This document shows positions 1 to 7,990 of a stretch of DNA of 64,000 nucleotides, in pieces. The position numbers and the translations under genes are program-made. The DNA is taken from the NCBI RefSeq assembly GCF_004766045.1, contig NZ_SPQQ01000005.1, positions 1 through 64,000 on the forward strand, read 5' to 3'. Position 1 is the stretch's first letter. Each line of letters begins with the position of its first letter. This DNA is from Desulfosporosinus fructosivorans. GTDB taxonomy: Bacteria > Bacillota > Desulfitobacteriia > Desulfitobacteriales > Desulfitobacteriaceae. A model generated the notes under the pieces. That model made no database searches, was not told where the DNA came from, and saw nothing but the letters and a program-made list of their open reading frames with translations.

Positions 1-2
1 AC

Positions 3-245
3 TTTTTGTATAACTATGCCTTGAAACGTTTGGATGTGGCTCTAACAACCATCTATTTAAATCTGATCCCTGTTGTTGAAGTTCTCAGCGGTTACCTTAT
101 TCTCAAAGAACGTGTTTTAGCCATCCAGCTTGTCGGTGGATTAATAACACTTCTTGCCATTGTAATTATCAATTTTGAATTAGGAACTCCGCGGAAAAAC
201 TCGTTTGATAAAGAACATGCTCGAACAACTGGAACTTCCCATTGA
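3..245 (+). CDS. EamA/DMT-family transporter, C-terminal part (cut by window edge)
   Basis: The frame is open from the first bases, so the gene starts outside the window. The visible 80 residues hold a tail of the drug/metabolite transporter fold: a segment ending in a NLIPVVEVLSGY-type helix, the conserved short ILKERV loop, and a last hydrophobic helix (LVGGLITLLAIVIINF) followed by a polar tail. EamA proteins are inner-membrane exporters with ten helices in two repeats; only about the last two helices are seen here. Substrate cannot be told. The family call rests on the pattern of helices and the ...P..e...G...l.E.....Q..GG..I motif. Confidence 0.75.
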   Translation, partial: FLYNYALKRLDVALTTIYLNLIPVVEVLSGYLILKERVLAIQLVGGLITLLAIVIINFELGTPRKNSFDKEHARTTGTSH

Positions 246-328
246 GGGAATCCTCGCATTTCGATACTAATGTGAAAATAAACATTCATTGTACTAAGAA
301 CTCCATAATTTTCTCGCCTGATACAGGC

Positions 329-1375
329 TTACTTCAATACAATATCACCGCCAGTGGTGGTATGTTGATATTGAAACAGTTCTGTCTCGATGCTTACGGT
401 GTTCGCGGGAACCGGCTCCTGAATAATAGCAGCTTTCAGTTTCAATCCTAAAATACCTGTAGGCTGATCCGGGCTGACTATGAATCCCAAGACGCTGTTT
501 CTACTTATAGGCGTTGCATCCAGATAATCTTTGAAATAAAACTGGAGGAAGATACCTTCCTCGCATTCATACTCGATGATGGGAAAGCACATACCCTTGG
601 GGCAGATTTCTAAGAACCGCTTTTCAAAATCTAATTTGGCCTGAGTAATTTGCTCCAGAGTCATATGCTCCTGCAATTTGGGGTCAGCGAAGGTCTTTGC
701 CATATCTGCCCACATATCCGACAGATATACTCGGTTGATCTGCGCCCAACGTTCTTCACCGCTAACCGTATCTCGGAACCGCAGTTTGTCAGGGTATTCA
801 CTGCCGACAGTCAAAGTAATCGGTTGCTCAACCAAATATGCCACGCTGTCGGGCCCCATGGTAAAGCGCAACGCCGAATTCTCGCCGAAGGCTGGGATGG
901 CGGTATAGTCGCCGTCCAGCTCCAAACTGGTTAGAAATAGCATATCAATGCTCTGAAAATCGATACCTGCCGGTTGCCAGCCGCGACGCAGGAATTCAGA
1001 GAGTATCAGGACGCACTCCCAATCCTGCGAACTGAGTCGCCGATTTTCCGAAGTGTGTACTTTAAACTCTCTTTCCCCAATGAATACTCTGCTAACTGTC
1101 CCAAAAGGATTTACGGCATCAAGTTGTCGTTGGCCACGCAGCACCATTCGGTTGCTCTCGGGCATATCCCGAGTATCACACGAGTCTGCAACTTCAGCCT
1201 CCTCAACATGCTGCCGATAAGCCTCATCATATTGCAGAACCAAAAGCCGCATTTTCCTGCCATAGCGTACTACACCCATAACATGGCAAATAACACCGTC
1301 CACCACTGTATTCTTGCCAACCACGGTAATCTCTTCTATAGGAGATAAGCGTTCGTGTAAATATCGAATATTCAT
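329..1375 (-). CDS. hypothetical protein, 348 aa
   Basis: I do not recognise this protein. It is soluble, mixed alpha/beta, without signal peptide or membrane segment, and the ATG at 1375 is followed by good coding sequence. The final 20 or so codons (SIETELFQYQHTT...) are read from a repeated palindromic DNA element that recurs near 42.1 kb. The natural C-terminus may therefore have been replaced when that element arrived, or the element may simply sit at the 3' end. It is a single gene on the minus strand, with a GNAT gene in the same orientation upstream. Confidence 0.7.
   Translation of the reverse strand: MNIRYLHERLSPIEEITVVGKNTVVDGVICHVMGVVRYGRKMRLLVLQYDEAYRQHVEEAEVADSCDTRDMPESNRMVLRGQRQLDAVNPFGTVSRVFIGEREFKVHTSENRRLSSQDWECVLILSEFLRRGWQPAGIDFQSIDMLFLTSLELDGDYTAIPAFGENSALRFTMGPDSVAYLVEQPITLTVGSEYPDKLRFRDTVSGEERWAQINRVYLSDMWADMAKTFADPKLQEHMTLEQITQAKLDFEKRFLEICPKGMCFPIIEYECEEGIFLQFYFKDYLDATPISRNSVLGFIVSPDQPTGILGLKLKAAIIQEPVPANTVSIETELFQYQHTTTGGDIVLK
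339..398. repeat. palindromic repeat, copy A
   Basis: Bases 346-398 match 42114-42166 at 48 of 53 positions. The centre is a short hairpin (ACCGCCA-G-TGGTGGT here, ATCACCA-G-TGGTGAT in copy B). The differences preserve pairing as G-U wobbles in plus-strand RNA. It overlaps the 3' end of the hypothetical gene at 329-1375. Confidence 0.7.
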
Positions 1376-1469
1376 AATCTCACTCCTTGCGTTCTTTTCG
1401 GCAAGCTTTACTACTTATTTCGCATCCGGCGAGTCTGGAATCAGGGGACAGCCTGAGTAACTGTTACGG

Positions 1470-1946
1470 TCATAAGTTTAGATACATTGCTTTACTTAGT
1501 ACTTTAAAACCTTTCGTTACATAAAAATCTTCGGCTTCCGAATTAAAGGAGTAGACTTTTAGTTCAATTCTATTCACATCTTTACTTTTAGCCCATTCAA
1601 CGACTCTCTTTAACAGTAAGGACCCTATATGATGGTTATGGTACTCTCTTTTTACCGAAATACCATCTAGTTGTACCCATTCCCTCTTCTTGATCACAGG
1701 AAAATTAGCAGACGTTTGAAGGTTACATTCTGCATAAGCAACCAGCTTTGAGTCGACCTCGGCCACAAAAAGGGCCTTATTTCCATCATTGATGCTTTCC
1801 AATATGTACTCTTTGGCCCTTGCATATTCTTCAGGTTTAATGAAAAGTTCAGGATGATTCAATCTGTGGAGTTCATCAAGTTCGACATAAACATCACATA
1901 AACCTTCGTAATCGTTGATGCTTGCTTCTCTGATCTTTATTTCCAT
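1470..1946 (-). CDS. GNAT family N-acetyltransferase
   Basis: The 158-residue protein has the GNAT fold: beta1 'IREASINDYEGL', acceptor-side helices, then the acetyl-CoA loop region near residues 105-118 (ISVKREYHNHHIGSLLLKRVVEWA), which stands for the R/Q-x-x-G-x-G/A motif, and a final 'DFYVTKGFKVLSKAMYLNL' strand. It would acetylate an amine on a small molecule or protein in the cytoplasm; the acceptor is unknown. I chose the ATG at 1946 because GGAGGA lies just upstream; the frame stays open for 46 more codons, but those encode a foreign fragment (see next entry). Confidence 0.85.
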   Translation of the reverse strand: MEIKIREASINDYEGLCDVYVELDELHRLNHPELFIKPEEYARAKEYILESINDGNKALFVAEVDSKLVAYAECNLQTSANFPVIKKREWVQLDGISVKREYHNHHIGSLLLKRVVEWAKSKDVNRIELKVYSFNSEAEDFYVTKGFKVLSKAMYLNL

Positions 1947-1989
1947 ATAAGTTCCTCCGCTGAATACTATCTTCAAACTTAGAAAATTC

Positions 1990-2084
1990 GCCGCTGTTCT
2001 ATTTATTTCCCATCGTTCATTTTCCGGCCAAGTTATATAATCAGCGTAGGCATGTTTTTTATTTTCTTCTGGTAAGGACATCAC
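1990..2084 (-). pseudogene. Uma2-family endonuclease, N-terminal remnant
   Basis: In frame upstream of the acetyltransferase lies MSLPEENKKHAYADYITWP followed by ENERWEI. This is the conserved start of Uma2 (DUF820) PD-(D/E)XK proteins, normally about 190 residues. Only about 30 residues remain before the sequence turns into a leader for the acetyltransferase. I infer a deletion that removed the rest of the Uma2 gene and left its start in frame with the neighbour. Confidence 0.6.
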
Positions 2085-2538
2085 ATGGTCCGCCCTTTCT
2101 TAATTTTCGATATAATCATGGCCTTCCTTTAAGTACCATACCGTTTTCCCATATTATAGCATATTATTGATTAATTTTTCCTCCGCTCAATAAATCTTGC
2201 TATCGACAAGTTCTCTATGAATATCCCATCATCCTGCTATAGGGTTGCCAAATCGAGTTTTTTCGAAAGCAGAATAGCTAAGCATATTTTCCGAGAATCT
2301 ATTTACTGAACCAGCAGTGTACGGGAACGAAACAATAAACGATGGGATATTGAATGACTTAGCAATTGACTTACGCAACATTTTTGACTAGAACGAAGAC
2401 TGTCAAAAAGGCTGGAAGCATATTATTTGCTCCAGCCTTTTGCATTAAGTAGCCCATTATGCCCATACCACCTCAGAATATATATCAAAATTTGTGCAGA
2501 TACTATTTTGGAAATATTTTATATTGGAGGAGTAAATA
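2085..2538. other. intergenic region with one terminator
   Basis: AT-rich, no intact gene. A hairpin at 2406-2441 (AAAAGGCTGGA / TCCAGCCTTTT, 14-base loop) is a good intrinsic terminator. A short open stretch before it (about 2284-2387, ending TTTTTGACTAG) could be the decayed tail of a gene, but I cannot assign it. Confidence 0.5.
2406..2441. terminator. intrinsic terminator
   Basis: Perfect 11-bp stem AAAAGGCTGGA/TCCAGCCTTTT with A and T runs on both sides, so it could act in either direction. Confidence 0.65.
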
Positions 2539-2715
2539 ATGTCAGGAAAAGCAAAACAACAAGTTACTCTCAGCATATCATCAATACAATCTACTGTTAA
2601 CACTTTACAAAATGCACTGAATTCTGCCGAAAGAGCAGATAATAGAAACAAGATTCAAGAAGCAATAAATTCACTTAACTCTGTTCAGTTACAATTAACC
2701 GATTTTCAAGATTAG
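2539..2715 (+). CDS. small helical protein, 58 aa
   Basis: ATG at 2539 is preceded by TTGGAGGAG at ideal spacing and the gene is followed by its own terminator, so it is likely real despite its size. The product is entirely predicted helix, rich in Ser, Asn, Gln, Leu, with heptad-like spacing (SISSIQSTVNTLQNALNSA ... IQEAINSLNSVQLQLTDF) and no membrane segment. It resembles the 64-residue protein at 41865-42059: both begin with a basic AKQ segment and share an NK..IQ..LNSV block. Size and pattern recall small DUF1657-like Firmicute proteins, but I do not claim membership. Function unknown. Confidence 0.7.
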   Translation: MSGKAKQQVTLSISSIQSTVNTLQNALNSAERADNRNKIQEAINSLNSVQLQLTDFQD

Positions 2716-2737
2716 TTATTTAGATTTTAACCTTACG

Positions 2738-2775
2738 ACCACTTTATTCTGACTACTCAGAGTAAAGTGGTTTGT
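2738..2775 (+). terminator. terminator of the small helical protein gene
   Basis: ACCACTTTA (2738-2746) pairs with TAAAGTGGT (2763-2771), extended by TCTGA/TCAGA around a CTAC loop. It is followed by TTTGTTACT. Confidence 0.65.
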
Positions 2776-2792
2776 TACTATTTAAGAGTAAT

Positions 2793-3569
2793 TTATGCCA
2801 TCTTACGCTTATAAATTTGCATTGCAGAAATATAGGAAGCAACGAGAATACCCACGCACCATATAACTGCAATCAAAGCATTGTTTCCAACTGGCTCGTT
2901 CATTAGCAGGGAGCGTACAGCCTCAATAAGCGGCGTCATCGGTTGATACTCCGCAAAGGCACGGAGAACCTGCGGCATGGATTCGGTTGGCGCAAAGGCT
3001 GAGCTGATAAACAGCAGGCCCAGCAGAGGATAGGCAAAGACCCCCGCTCCTTCGCCGCTGTTAGCCAGCAAACCAAAAGTTACAGCGACCCATGTCATCG
3101 CAAACGTAAACAGTAACACCATTCCGATAACCAGTAACCATTCGGCGAGCCCCGCCTCCGGACGAAATCCGATCAATAGGGCAACCAGCAGCACCAGTAT
3201 GACTGAAAACATGTTGAACACCACAGAATTCAGCACATGCCCTCCTAAAATTGAAGATTTCGATATGGGCATCGAATGGAAGCGGTCGAAGATCCCCGAC
3301 GTGACATCGTTGTTTAAACGCAACGCTGTATAAGCCACGCCGCTGGCGATGGTAAACAGAAGGATGCCGGGAACCACGAAATTGATATAATCAATCGAAC
3401 CGGTGTTCATCGCTCCACCGAATACATAAACAAACATAAGCAGCATCATAATCGGCATTGCGACTACCGTGATCAATGTGTCGATGCTCCGGAATGTATG
3501 GCGCATCATGCGCCCGCTCAACACTGCCGTATCGCCGAAATTACGTCTAATTCCTGATAAGATCATCAT
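2793..3569 (-). CDS. ABC-2 type permease (DrrB-like)
   Basis: This membrane subunit of a drug-type ABC exporter has about 258 residues and six hydrophobic segments. It includes the ABC2_membrane signature with 'PGILLFTIASGVAYTALRLNNDVTSGIFDRFHSMPIS', the typical cytoplasmic loop that touches the ATPase. The longer frame starts at 3596, but the ATG pair near 3569 sits behind GGAGA and overlaps the ATPase stop, so translational coupling is likely. It forms an operon with the ATPase, the pentapeptide protein and the PadR gene. DrrAB exporters commonly move hydrophobic antibiotics; the substrate here is unknown. Confidence 0.85.
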   Translation of the reverse strand: MMILSGIRRNFGDTAVLSGRMMRHTFRSIDTLITVVAMPIMMLLMFVYVFGGAMNTGSIDYINFVVPGILLFTIASGVAYTALRLNNDVTSGIFDRFHSMPISKSSILGGHVLNSVVFNMFSVILVLLVALLIGFRPEAGLAEWLLVIGMVLLFTFAMTWVAVTFGLLANSGEGAGVFAYPLLGLLFISSAFAPTESMPQVLRAFAEYQPMTPLIEAVRSLLMNEPVGNNALIAVIWCVGILVASYISAMQIYKRKMA

Positions 3570-4515
3570 TTGACATCTCCTTTCCTTGCTTTTCACCGAT
3601 AATCGTTAGGAACACATCCTCCAGTGTCGGCAGCTTTTGCGCAAATTCGGCAACCGAAAGTCCTGCGTTTTGAAGCCGGTTGAGAATATCTGTCATTTGC
3701 TTGATGCTCCCGTCAGTGGTTACTATAAGTGCTTGATTTTCCCCATCCAAGCTTACTTTATAATCTCCAAGCAGATCACGCGCCGTTTGTACTTCTTTTT
3801 CATTGCGAAAGCTGAGTTCAATATGGCCGTGGGGAAGCAGTTTTTTTAATTCCGCCGCGGTTCCTTCCGCTACAATCTTCCCATTGTTGAGGATGGCGAT
3901 TTGGTCTGCAAGCTGATCTGCCTCATCCAGATACTGTGTGGTCAAAAATACGGTAATCCCTGAATGGGCGAGGTCTGTGATGATCTTCCACATTGTGATA
4001 CGGCTTTGAGGGTCCAATCCGGTGGTTGGCTCATCAAGAAACACTACGGAGGGAGTTCCCAGTAAACTCATCGACAGGTCAAGTCGTCGGCGCATACCTC
4101 CTGAATAGGTCGCAACCCTCCGGTCGGCGGCTTCCAGCAAATCAAACCGTTCCAGTAAGACATCGGCTTGTTGATTTGAGTCAGGCAGATGGCGCAGCTT
4201 TCCAAGCATGCGCAGGTTCTCTCTGCCTGTCAAAACCCCGTCCACTGCTGCATTCTGCCCCGTTAGGCTGATTTCTTCACGCACCTGATTCGGCTGACGG
4301 GTAACATCAAAGCCGCAGACTTGCGCGCTTCCCTGATCGGGTTTGATTAAAGTGCTTAGGATTTTAATCATTGTGGTTTTGCCCGCGCCATTAGAGCCCA
4401 GCAGGGCAAAAATACTACCTTTTCGAACGGTAAAATTGACATTTTGAAGGACTTTAATATTCTTAAATGACTTCTCAATACCACTTACCGAAATCGCTGT
4501 ATTAGTTTGGATCAT
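3547..4515 (-). CDS. ABC transporter ATPase (DrrA-like)
   Basis: A 322-residue ATPase with Walker A GSNGAGKTT (about residues 39-47), Q-loop LTGQNAAVDGVLTGRENL, signature YSGGMRRRLDLSMSLLG, Walker B VVFLDEPTTGLDP and an H-loop replaced by Q (FLTTQYLDEADQLAD), as is usual in DrrA/NodI-type proteins. The C-terminal extension to VFLTIIGE is the DrrA tail domain. It powers the permease encoded immediately downstream. Start at 4515 lies 12 bases after the stop of the pentapeptide gene, so they are co-transcribed. Confidence 0.9.
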   Translation of the reverse strand: MIQTNTAISVSGIEKSFKNIKVLQNVNFTVRKGSIFALLGSNGAGKTTMIKILSTLIKPDQGSAQVCGFDVTRQPNQVREEISLTGQNAAVDGVLTGRENLRMLGKLRHLPDSNQQADVLLERFDLLEAADRRVATYSGGMRRRLDLSMSLLGTPSVVFLDEPTTGLDPQSRITMWKIITDLAHSGITVFLTTQYLDEADQLADQIAILNNGKIVAEGTAAELKKLLPHGHIELSFRNEKEVQTARDLLGDYKVSLDGENQALIVTTDGSIKQMTDILNRLQNAGLSVAEFAQKLPTLEDVFLTIIGEKQGKEMSNDDLIRN

Positions 4516-4526
4516 AATCCCACCCC

Positions 4527-5366
4527 CTAAATTACTGTTACGTTAGTTAGGTTTGCTTTGCTGCCTTTTAAAACAGCATAAGTCAATTTATCCATTGTAG
4601 CGCCGTCAAAAATTGCTTTTTTTACATAGGCGCTGTTAAAGTATACATTTCTAAAAACTACATTTTTAAATGATGTCCCTGCTAAACCTGCGCCCTTAAA
4701 AATAGTACCAATCAGCGTATGATTATCGAAACATACTCCCGACAAATCTGAATAGGTAAAATCCGTATAATCTAAGACACAGTTTTTAAAACTCATATTT
4801 TTCAGACCCACCGAAGTTAATTTTGTTCTTGTAAGATTAGCACCTTCAAACCTTACGTTCGTCAAATCGCACCCTTTAAAGGAAGTGTTCGTTAAATCTG
4901 AACCACTAAAATCTGATCCTTTAAGGGCACTACCATTAAAGGATCCATCATGAATGGTTACCTTTTTAAAATCGGAATTCTGTAAATCAGTGCCTTTAAA
5001 GGTGCTATTACTTAAATCTGAATTGCTGAAGTCTGATTCTTTAAGGGCGCTGCCGTTAAACGTACCCTCATGCACTTTTACCCCTTTAAAATCAGAATTT
5101 GGGAGATTAATATTTGAAAAATCCTGGTTTACCATCTGATGCAGTTCTCTAGTCTTTGCAGAGATACTTTCTATAATCTCTGATATATCTCCAATTGAGT
5201 CGATGGTCATATTATAAGCAACCTCATCATCGTAACCCTGACTCTTCAAATCACTCAATTTTTCCTGTAAATTACTAGACAACTCTTCTTTCAATTCTTT
5301 GACCGAATGCAAATCCTCATAGGGTGAAAATACTCCATCTAAATAGTTGATTAATTTCTTATTCAT
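4527..5366 (-). CDS. pentapeptide-repeat protein with N-terminal helical domain
   Basis: Residues 1-80 form a helical domain (INYLDGVFSPYEDLHSVKELKEELSSNLQEKLSDLKSQGYDDEVAYNMTIDSIGD), like the DUF1700/permease-prefix regions often paired with PadR regulators. Residues 85-279 are about 35 pentapeptides of the (S/A)-(D/N)-(L/F)-x-x type, predicting a right-handed quadrilateral beta-helix as in Qnr, MfpA and McbG. Those proteins mimic DNA and protect gyrase; whether this one does is inference. Start chosen at the ATG 5366 behind AGGAAGG. It lies between padR and the ABC genes. The repeats make near-duplicate blocks (GTFNGSALKESDF, GSFNGSALKGSDF), suggesting internal duplication. Confidence 0.85.
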   Translation of the reverse strand: MNKKLINYLDGVFSPYEDLHSVKELKEELSSNLQEKLSDLKSQGYDDEVAYNMTIDSIGDISEIIESISAKTRELHQMVNQDFSNINLPNSDFKGVKVHEGTFNGSALKESDFSNSDLSNSTFKGTDLQNSDFKKVTIHDGSFNGSALKGSDFSGSDLTNTSFKGCDLTNVRFEGANLTRTKLTSVGLKNMSFKNCVLDYTDFTYSDLSGVCFDNHTLIGTIFKGAGLAGTSFKNVVFRNVYFNSAYVKKAIFDGATMDKLTYAVLKGSKANLTNVTVI

Positions 5367-5385
5367 TGTTATTAGCACCTTCCTC

Positions 5386-5715
5386 TTATAGTAATTGATC
5401 GAGAATACGCTTAGCGTACTCCCAGTTTTTTAAATTTTGAATATATGTCTCTTTCCCCTTTTCGGAAATCTTATAGTACTTCCTCCTACCACCCTGGGTC
5501 TCATCACCCCAATATGAAGTGATACTACCATCATTATCTAGCCTCTTCAGGCTCGAATACATAGTAGCCTCCTTAAGTTCGTACTCACCATGGGAATTCG
5601 AATCTATCAATTTCGATATTTCATACCCATATTTGTCACCGCTTATCAATAACTTCAAAATAATCGTATCAGTATGCCCTCTGAGTAAATCCGAGGAAAT
5701 CTTATTATCAACCAT
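5386..5715 (-). CDS. PadR family transcriptional regulator
   Basis: A 109-residue winged-helix repressor: LRGHTDTIILKLLISGDKYGYEISKLI (helices 1-3), the recognition region KEATMYSSLKRLDNDGSITSYWGDETQGGRRKYYKISEKG (wing), and a C-terminal dimerisation helix. It is the first gene of the minus-strand operon padR / pentapeptide / ABC ATPase / permease. PadR proteins typically repress their own operon and are released by phenolic or cationic drugs. Upstream, at 5715-5790, AT-rich DNA contains TACAGCATATTACATCGACTGTCA-like symmetry but no operator I would commit to. Confidence 0.9.
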   Translation of the reverse strand: MVDNKISSDLLRGHTDTIILKLLISGDKYGYEISKLIDSNSHGEYELKEATMYSSLKRLDNDGSITSYWGDETQGGRRKYYKISEKGKETYIQNLKNWEYAKRILDQLL

Positions 5716-5859
5716 TGTGTCACCTCCACAAATACAATATACAGCATATTACATCGACTGTCAAGGTACTGTCACATCCGTTATGCTGTTATCATCCATA
5801 CACTTACAATTACAATCCTACTTCCGTATTTAAAGTGGGGTGTCATGCCCGTCGATGAA

Positions 5860-6030
5860 TTAAATGGCATTTACTAATTCTTTGATATGATGTGAAATAG
5901 TCGGAGCACCAATATTCAACGAACTGATGATATCCGTAACAAAACATTCCGAATCGGTTGGAAAACTAGATTCATGCATCTCAGCGATTTTAAAATACGT
6001 TCTGCAGGTCATTGTTCGGAGACCTGCCCA
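5860..6030 (-). pseudogene. ArsR-type HTH regulator, fragment
   Basis: A minus-strand frame without a proper start reads ...RTYFKIAEMHESSFPTDSE..., then IISSLNIGAPTISHHIKELVNAI and a stop at 5860. The segment with 'ptiSHHikeLv.A' is the recognition helix of ArsR/SmtB regulators. Both the beginning and the wing after 'NAI' are missing, so this is a decayed gene. Confidence 0.6.
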
Positions 6031-6146
6031 TTTCTATCTCAGTGTCTCTTTTTTGTTACCGTATTTGCAGAAAAGAAAAGACTGATTTTTGTTTGTTTCA
6101 AGAACTTGAAATATAATGGCTATAGATTATACGAGGCGGTGTAGGT

Positions 6147-6335
6147 ATGGACTATTTAACAGTCAAAGAAGCAGGTGAAAAGTGGGGTATCACTGGACGG
6201 ATGGTTACACATTATTGTGTTGCTGGACGTATTAACGGTGCAGTAAAAAAGGGAAATCTTTGGCTTGTTCCTGTAAATGCTGACAAACCAGTTGATGGAC
6301 GCAGAAAAAAGAATGAGAAAAGAGGTGCGGTATGA
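6147..6335 (+). CDS. small HTH (MerR/excisionase-like) DNA-binding protein
   Basis: A 62-residue protein whose first 30 residues form a winged-HTH: YLTVKEAGEKWGITGRMVTHYCVAGRI, then a wing (GAVKKGNLWLVPVNADKP) and a basic tail. This layout matches MerR/Xis-type helix-turn-helix proteins. Its stop overlaps the ATG of the response regulator (ATGA), with GAGGCGG-like bases before its own start, so it is the first gene of the two-component operon. It is probably an accessory regulator; no partner domain is present. Confidence 0.75.
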   Translation: MDYLTVKEAGEKWGITGRMVTHYCVAGRINGAVKKGNLWLVPVNADKPVDGRRKKNEKRGAV

Positions 6336-7030
6336 AAATCTTATTAATTGAGGACGATATTGAAATTAACGAAATCCTACAAAATTTTCTGATAAGTGAA
6401 TCATTTGAAGTTGTCAATGCGCTTGATGGTGAAGATGGTCTTCAAAGATTTGCGGAAGAAACTTTTGATTTAGTTTTGCTTAACATTATGATACCTAAAT
6501 TAAATGGAATTGAGGTCATGCAGAATATTAGGTCAAAAAGCACTGTGCCGATAATTATTATTTCAGCAAAGGATACCGATTTGGATAAATCACTGGGGTT
6601 AGGTTTAGGAGCGGACGATTATATTACCAAGCCTTTTTCCATAACAGAGGTGCTGGCAAGAATAAAAGCAAATATTAGGCGTTCAACACAATATTCACAG
6701 AATAAACCTATCGAAGAACCGCATCTTTTAACGACATATGATATTGCATTGAATGTAGATGACTATACCGTTAGCAAAGGAAACAAAAAGATTGAACTGA
6801 CAGCCAAAGAATTTGATATTCTCAAACTTTTAATTCAAAACCCTAAAAAGGTTTATACAAAAGCTCAGCTTTATACTCAGATATGGAACGATGCCTATAT
6901 AGGCGATGAAAATGCTGTTAATGTCCATATCAGCAGATTAAGAGCAAAAATCGAGGATGATTCGAGAAACCCCAAGTACATAGAAACGGTATGGGGAATC
7001 GGATATAAATTAGGTGAGGGTAATGATTGA
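6332..7030 (+). CDS. OmpR/PhoB-family response regulator
   Basis: Receiver domain at residues 1-115 with acidic pair EDD (8-10) and switch region ISAKDTD, GADDYITKPFS (Lys near 101). The phospho-acceptor position is unusual: it reads DLVLLNIMIPKLNG, so the usual Asp before 'imlP' is replaced by Asn (LLNIMIP in place of LLDIMLP). The C-terminal winged helix (DDYTVSKGNKKIELTAKEFDILKLL ... VNVHISRLRAKIE) is complete. Without the aspartate, phosphorylation in the normal way may be lost, which is odd beside an intact kinase. It heads a VanRS/BceRS-like module with the kinase and ABC genes downstream. Confidence 0.9.
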   Translation: MKILLIEDDIEINEILQNFLISESFEVVNALDGEDGLQRFAEETFDLVLLNIMIPKLNGIEVMQNIRSKSTVPIIIISAKDTDLDKSLGLGLGADDYITKPFSITEVLARIKANIRRSTQYSQNKPIEEPHLLTTYDIALNVDDYTVSKGNKKIELTAKEFDILKLLIQNPKKVYTKAQLYTQIWNDAYIGDENAVNVHISRLRAKIEDDSRNPKYIETVWGIGYKLGEGND

Positions 7031-7961
7031 ATCAATCTATGGATTTTTATTGGCTTTCTGCTTCGCTGGGCTGTTAGTCGCACTTTGTTTTGTTTTTTAT
7101 TCCAAGAAGGCAATCAAAAGAGATTTATTGAAGGTGACTGAGGACCTCTCGCGTATACTGGATGAAAACACAGCTGAAAAAATTATGGTATTTACTGACG
7201 AAAAATCCATTATGGAACTGATTACGCAAACAAACCGGATGCTTGAAGATCGGCAAAAGGCAAAAACGGACTACAGAAAATCCGAATTCGCGTCAAAGCG
7301 AATGTTATCAAATATATCTCATGATCTAAAAACACCTTTGACTGTCATCTTAGGCTATCTTGAAATTATGTTGATGCGTCCAAGCAATGAATCGGAATCG
7401 CTTAAAAAGGTTGAGAACAAAGCGCATCAGGTGATGGAATTAATCAATAAGTTTTTCACCTTGGCGAAATTGGAGGCTGGAGATACCGATATCCCTATAA
7501 CCCGAATAAATATCAATGAAATATGCAAGAAAAACATTTTGGACTTCTACGATATTCTGACAAACAGAGACTTTTTGGTAGAGCTTAACATACCTGAAAT
7601 TAATATCTATGTACAGGGAAACGAGGATGCACTTGATCGCATCTTTTTTAACCTAATATCAAATGCTGTTCGCTACGGTTATGATGGCAAATATTTAGGT
7701 ATGAGTCTGCGTTTTGATAATAATTATTCCTACATCGACATCATTGACAAAGGAAAAGGAATTGAAGAAAAATCCACAGCCCTTGTTTTTGATCGGCTTT
7801 ATACGTTAGAAGATTCGAGGAATAAGGAAATACAAGGGAATGGTCTGGGGCTTACAATTGCAAAACGTCTTGCAGAAAAGCTAGGTGGCGAAATTACGCT
7901 AAAGAGTCAGCCGTTTATTGAAACGGTTTTTACAGTAAAACTAAAAAAGATGAACTATTAA
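7023..7961 (+). CDS. sensor histidine kinase (short, intramembrane-sensing type)
   Basis: 312 residues with one N-terminal membrane segment (about 5-27) and no extracellular domain, then a coiled linker, the H-box FASKRMLSNISHDLKTPLTVILGYLEIM (phospho-His in SHDLKTP), an N-box FFNLISNAVRYG, G1 DKGKGIEEK, F-box and G2 QGNGLGLTIAKRLAEKLGG. The start at 7023 (ATG overlapping the regulator's stop region) is preferred over the earlier GTG at 7014. Small kinases of this design usually sense through a neighbouring ABC transporter, which fits the ABC genes that follow. An alternative name is VanS-like kinase. Confidence 0.9.
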   Translation: MIESIYGFLLAFCFAGLLVALCFVFYSKKAIKRDLLKVTEDLSRILDENTAEKIMVFTDEKSIMELITQTNRMLEDRQKAKTDYRKSEFASKRMLSNISHDLKTPLTVILGYLEIMLMRPSNESESLKKVENKAHQVMELINKFFTLAKLEAGDTDIPITRININEICKKNILDFYDILTNRDFLVELNIPEINIYVQGNEDALDRIFFNLISNAVRYGYDGKYLGMSLRFDNNYSYIDIIDKGKGIEEKSTALVFDRLYTLEDSRNKEIQGNGLGLTIAKRLAEKLGGEITLKSQPFIETVFTVKLKKMNY

Positions 7962-7990
7962 CTTACTTGATTTACCGCTGATACTCAAGC

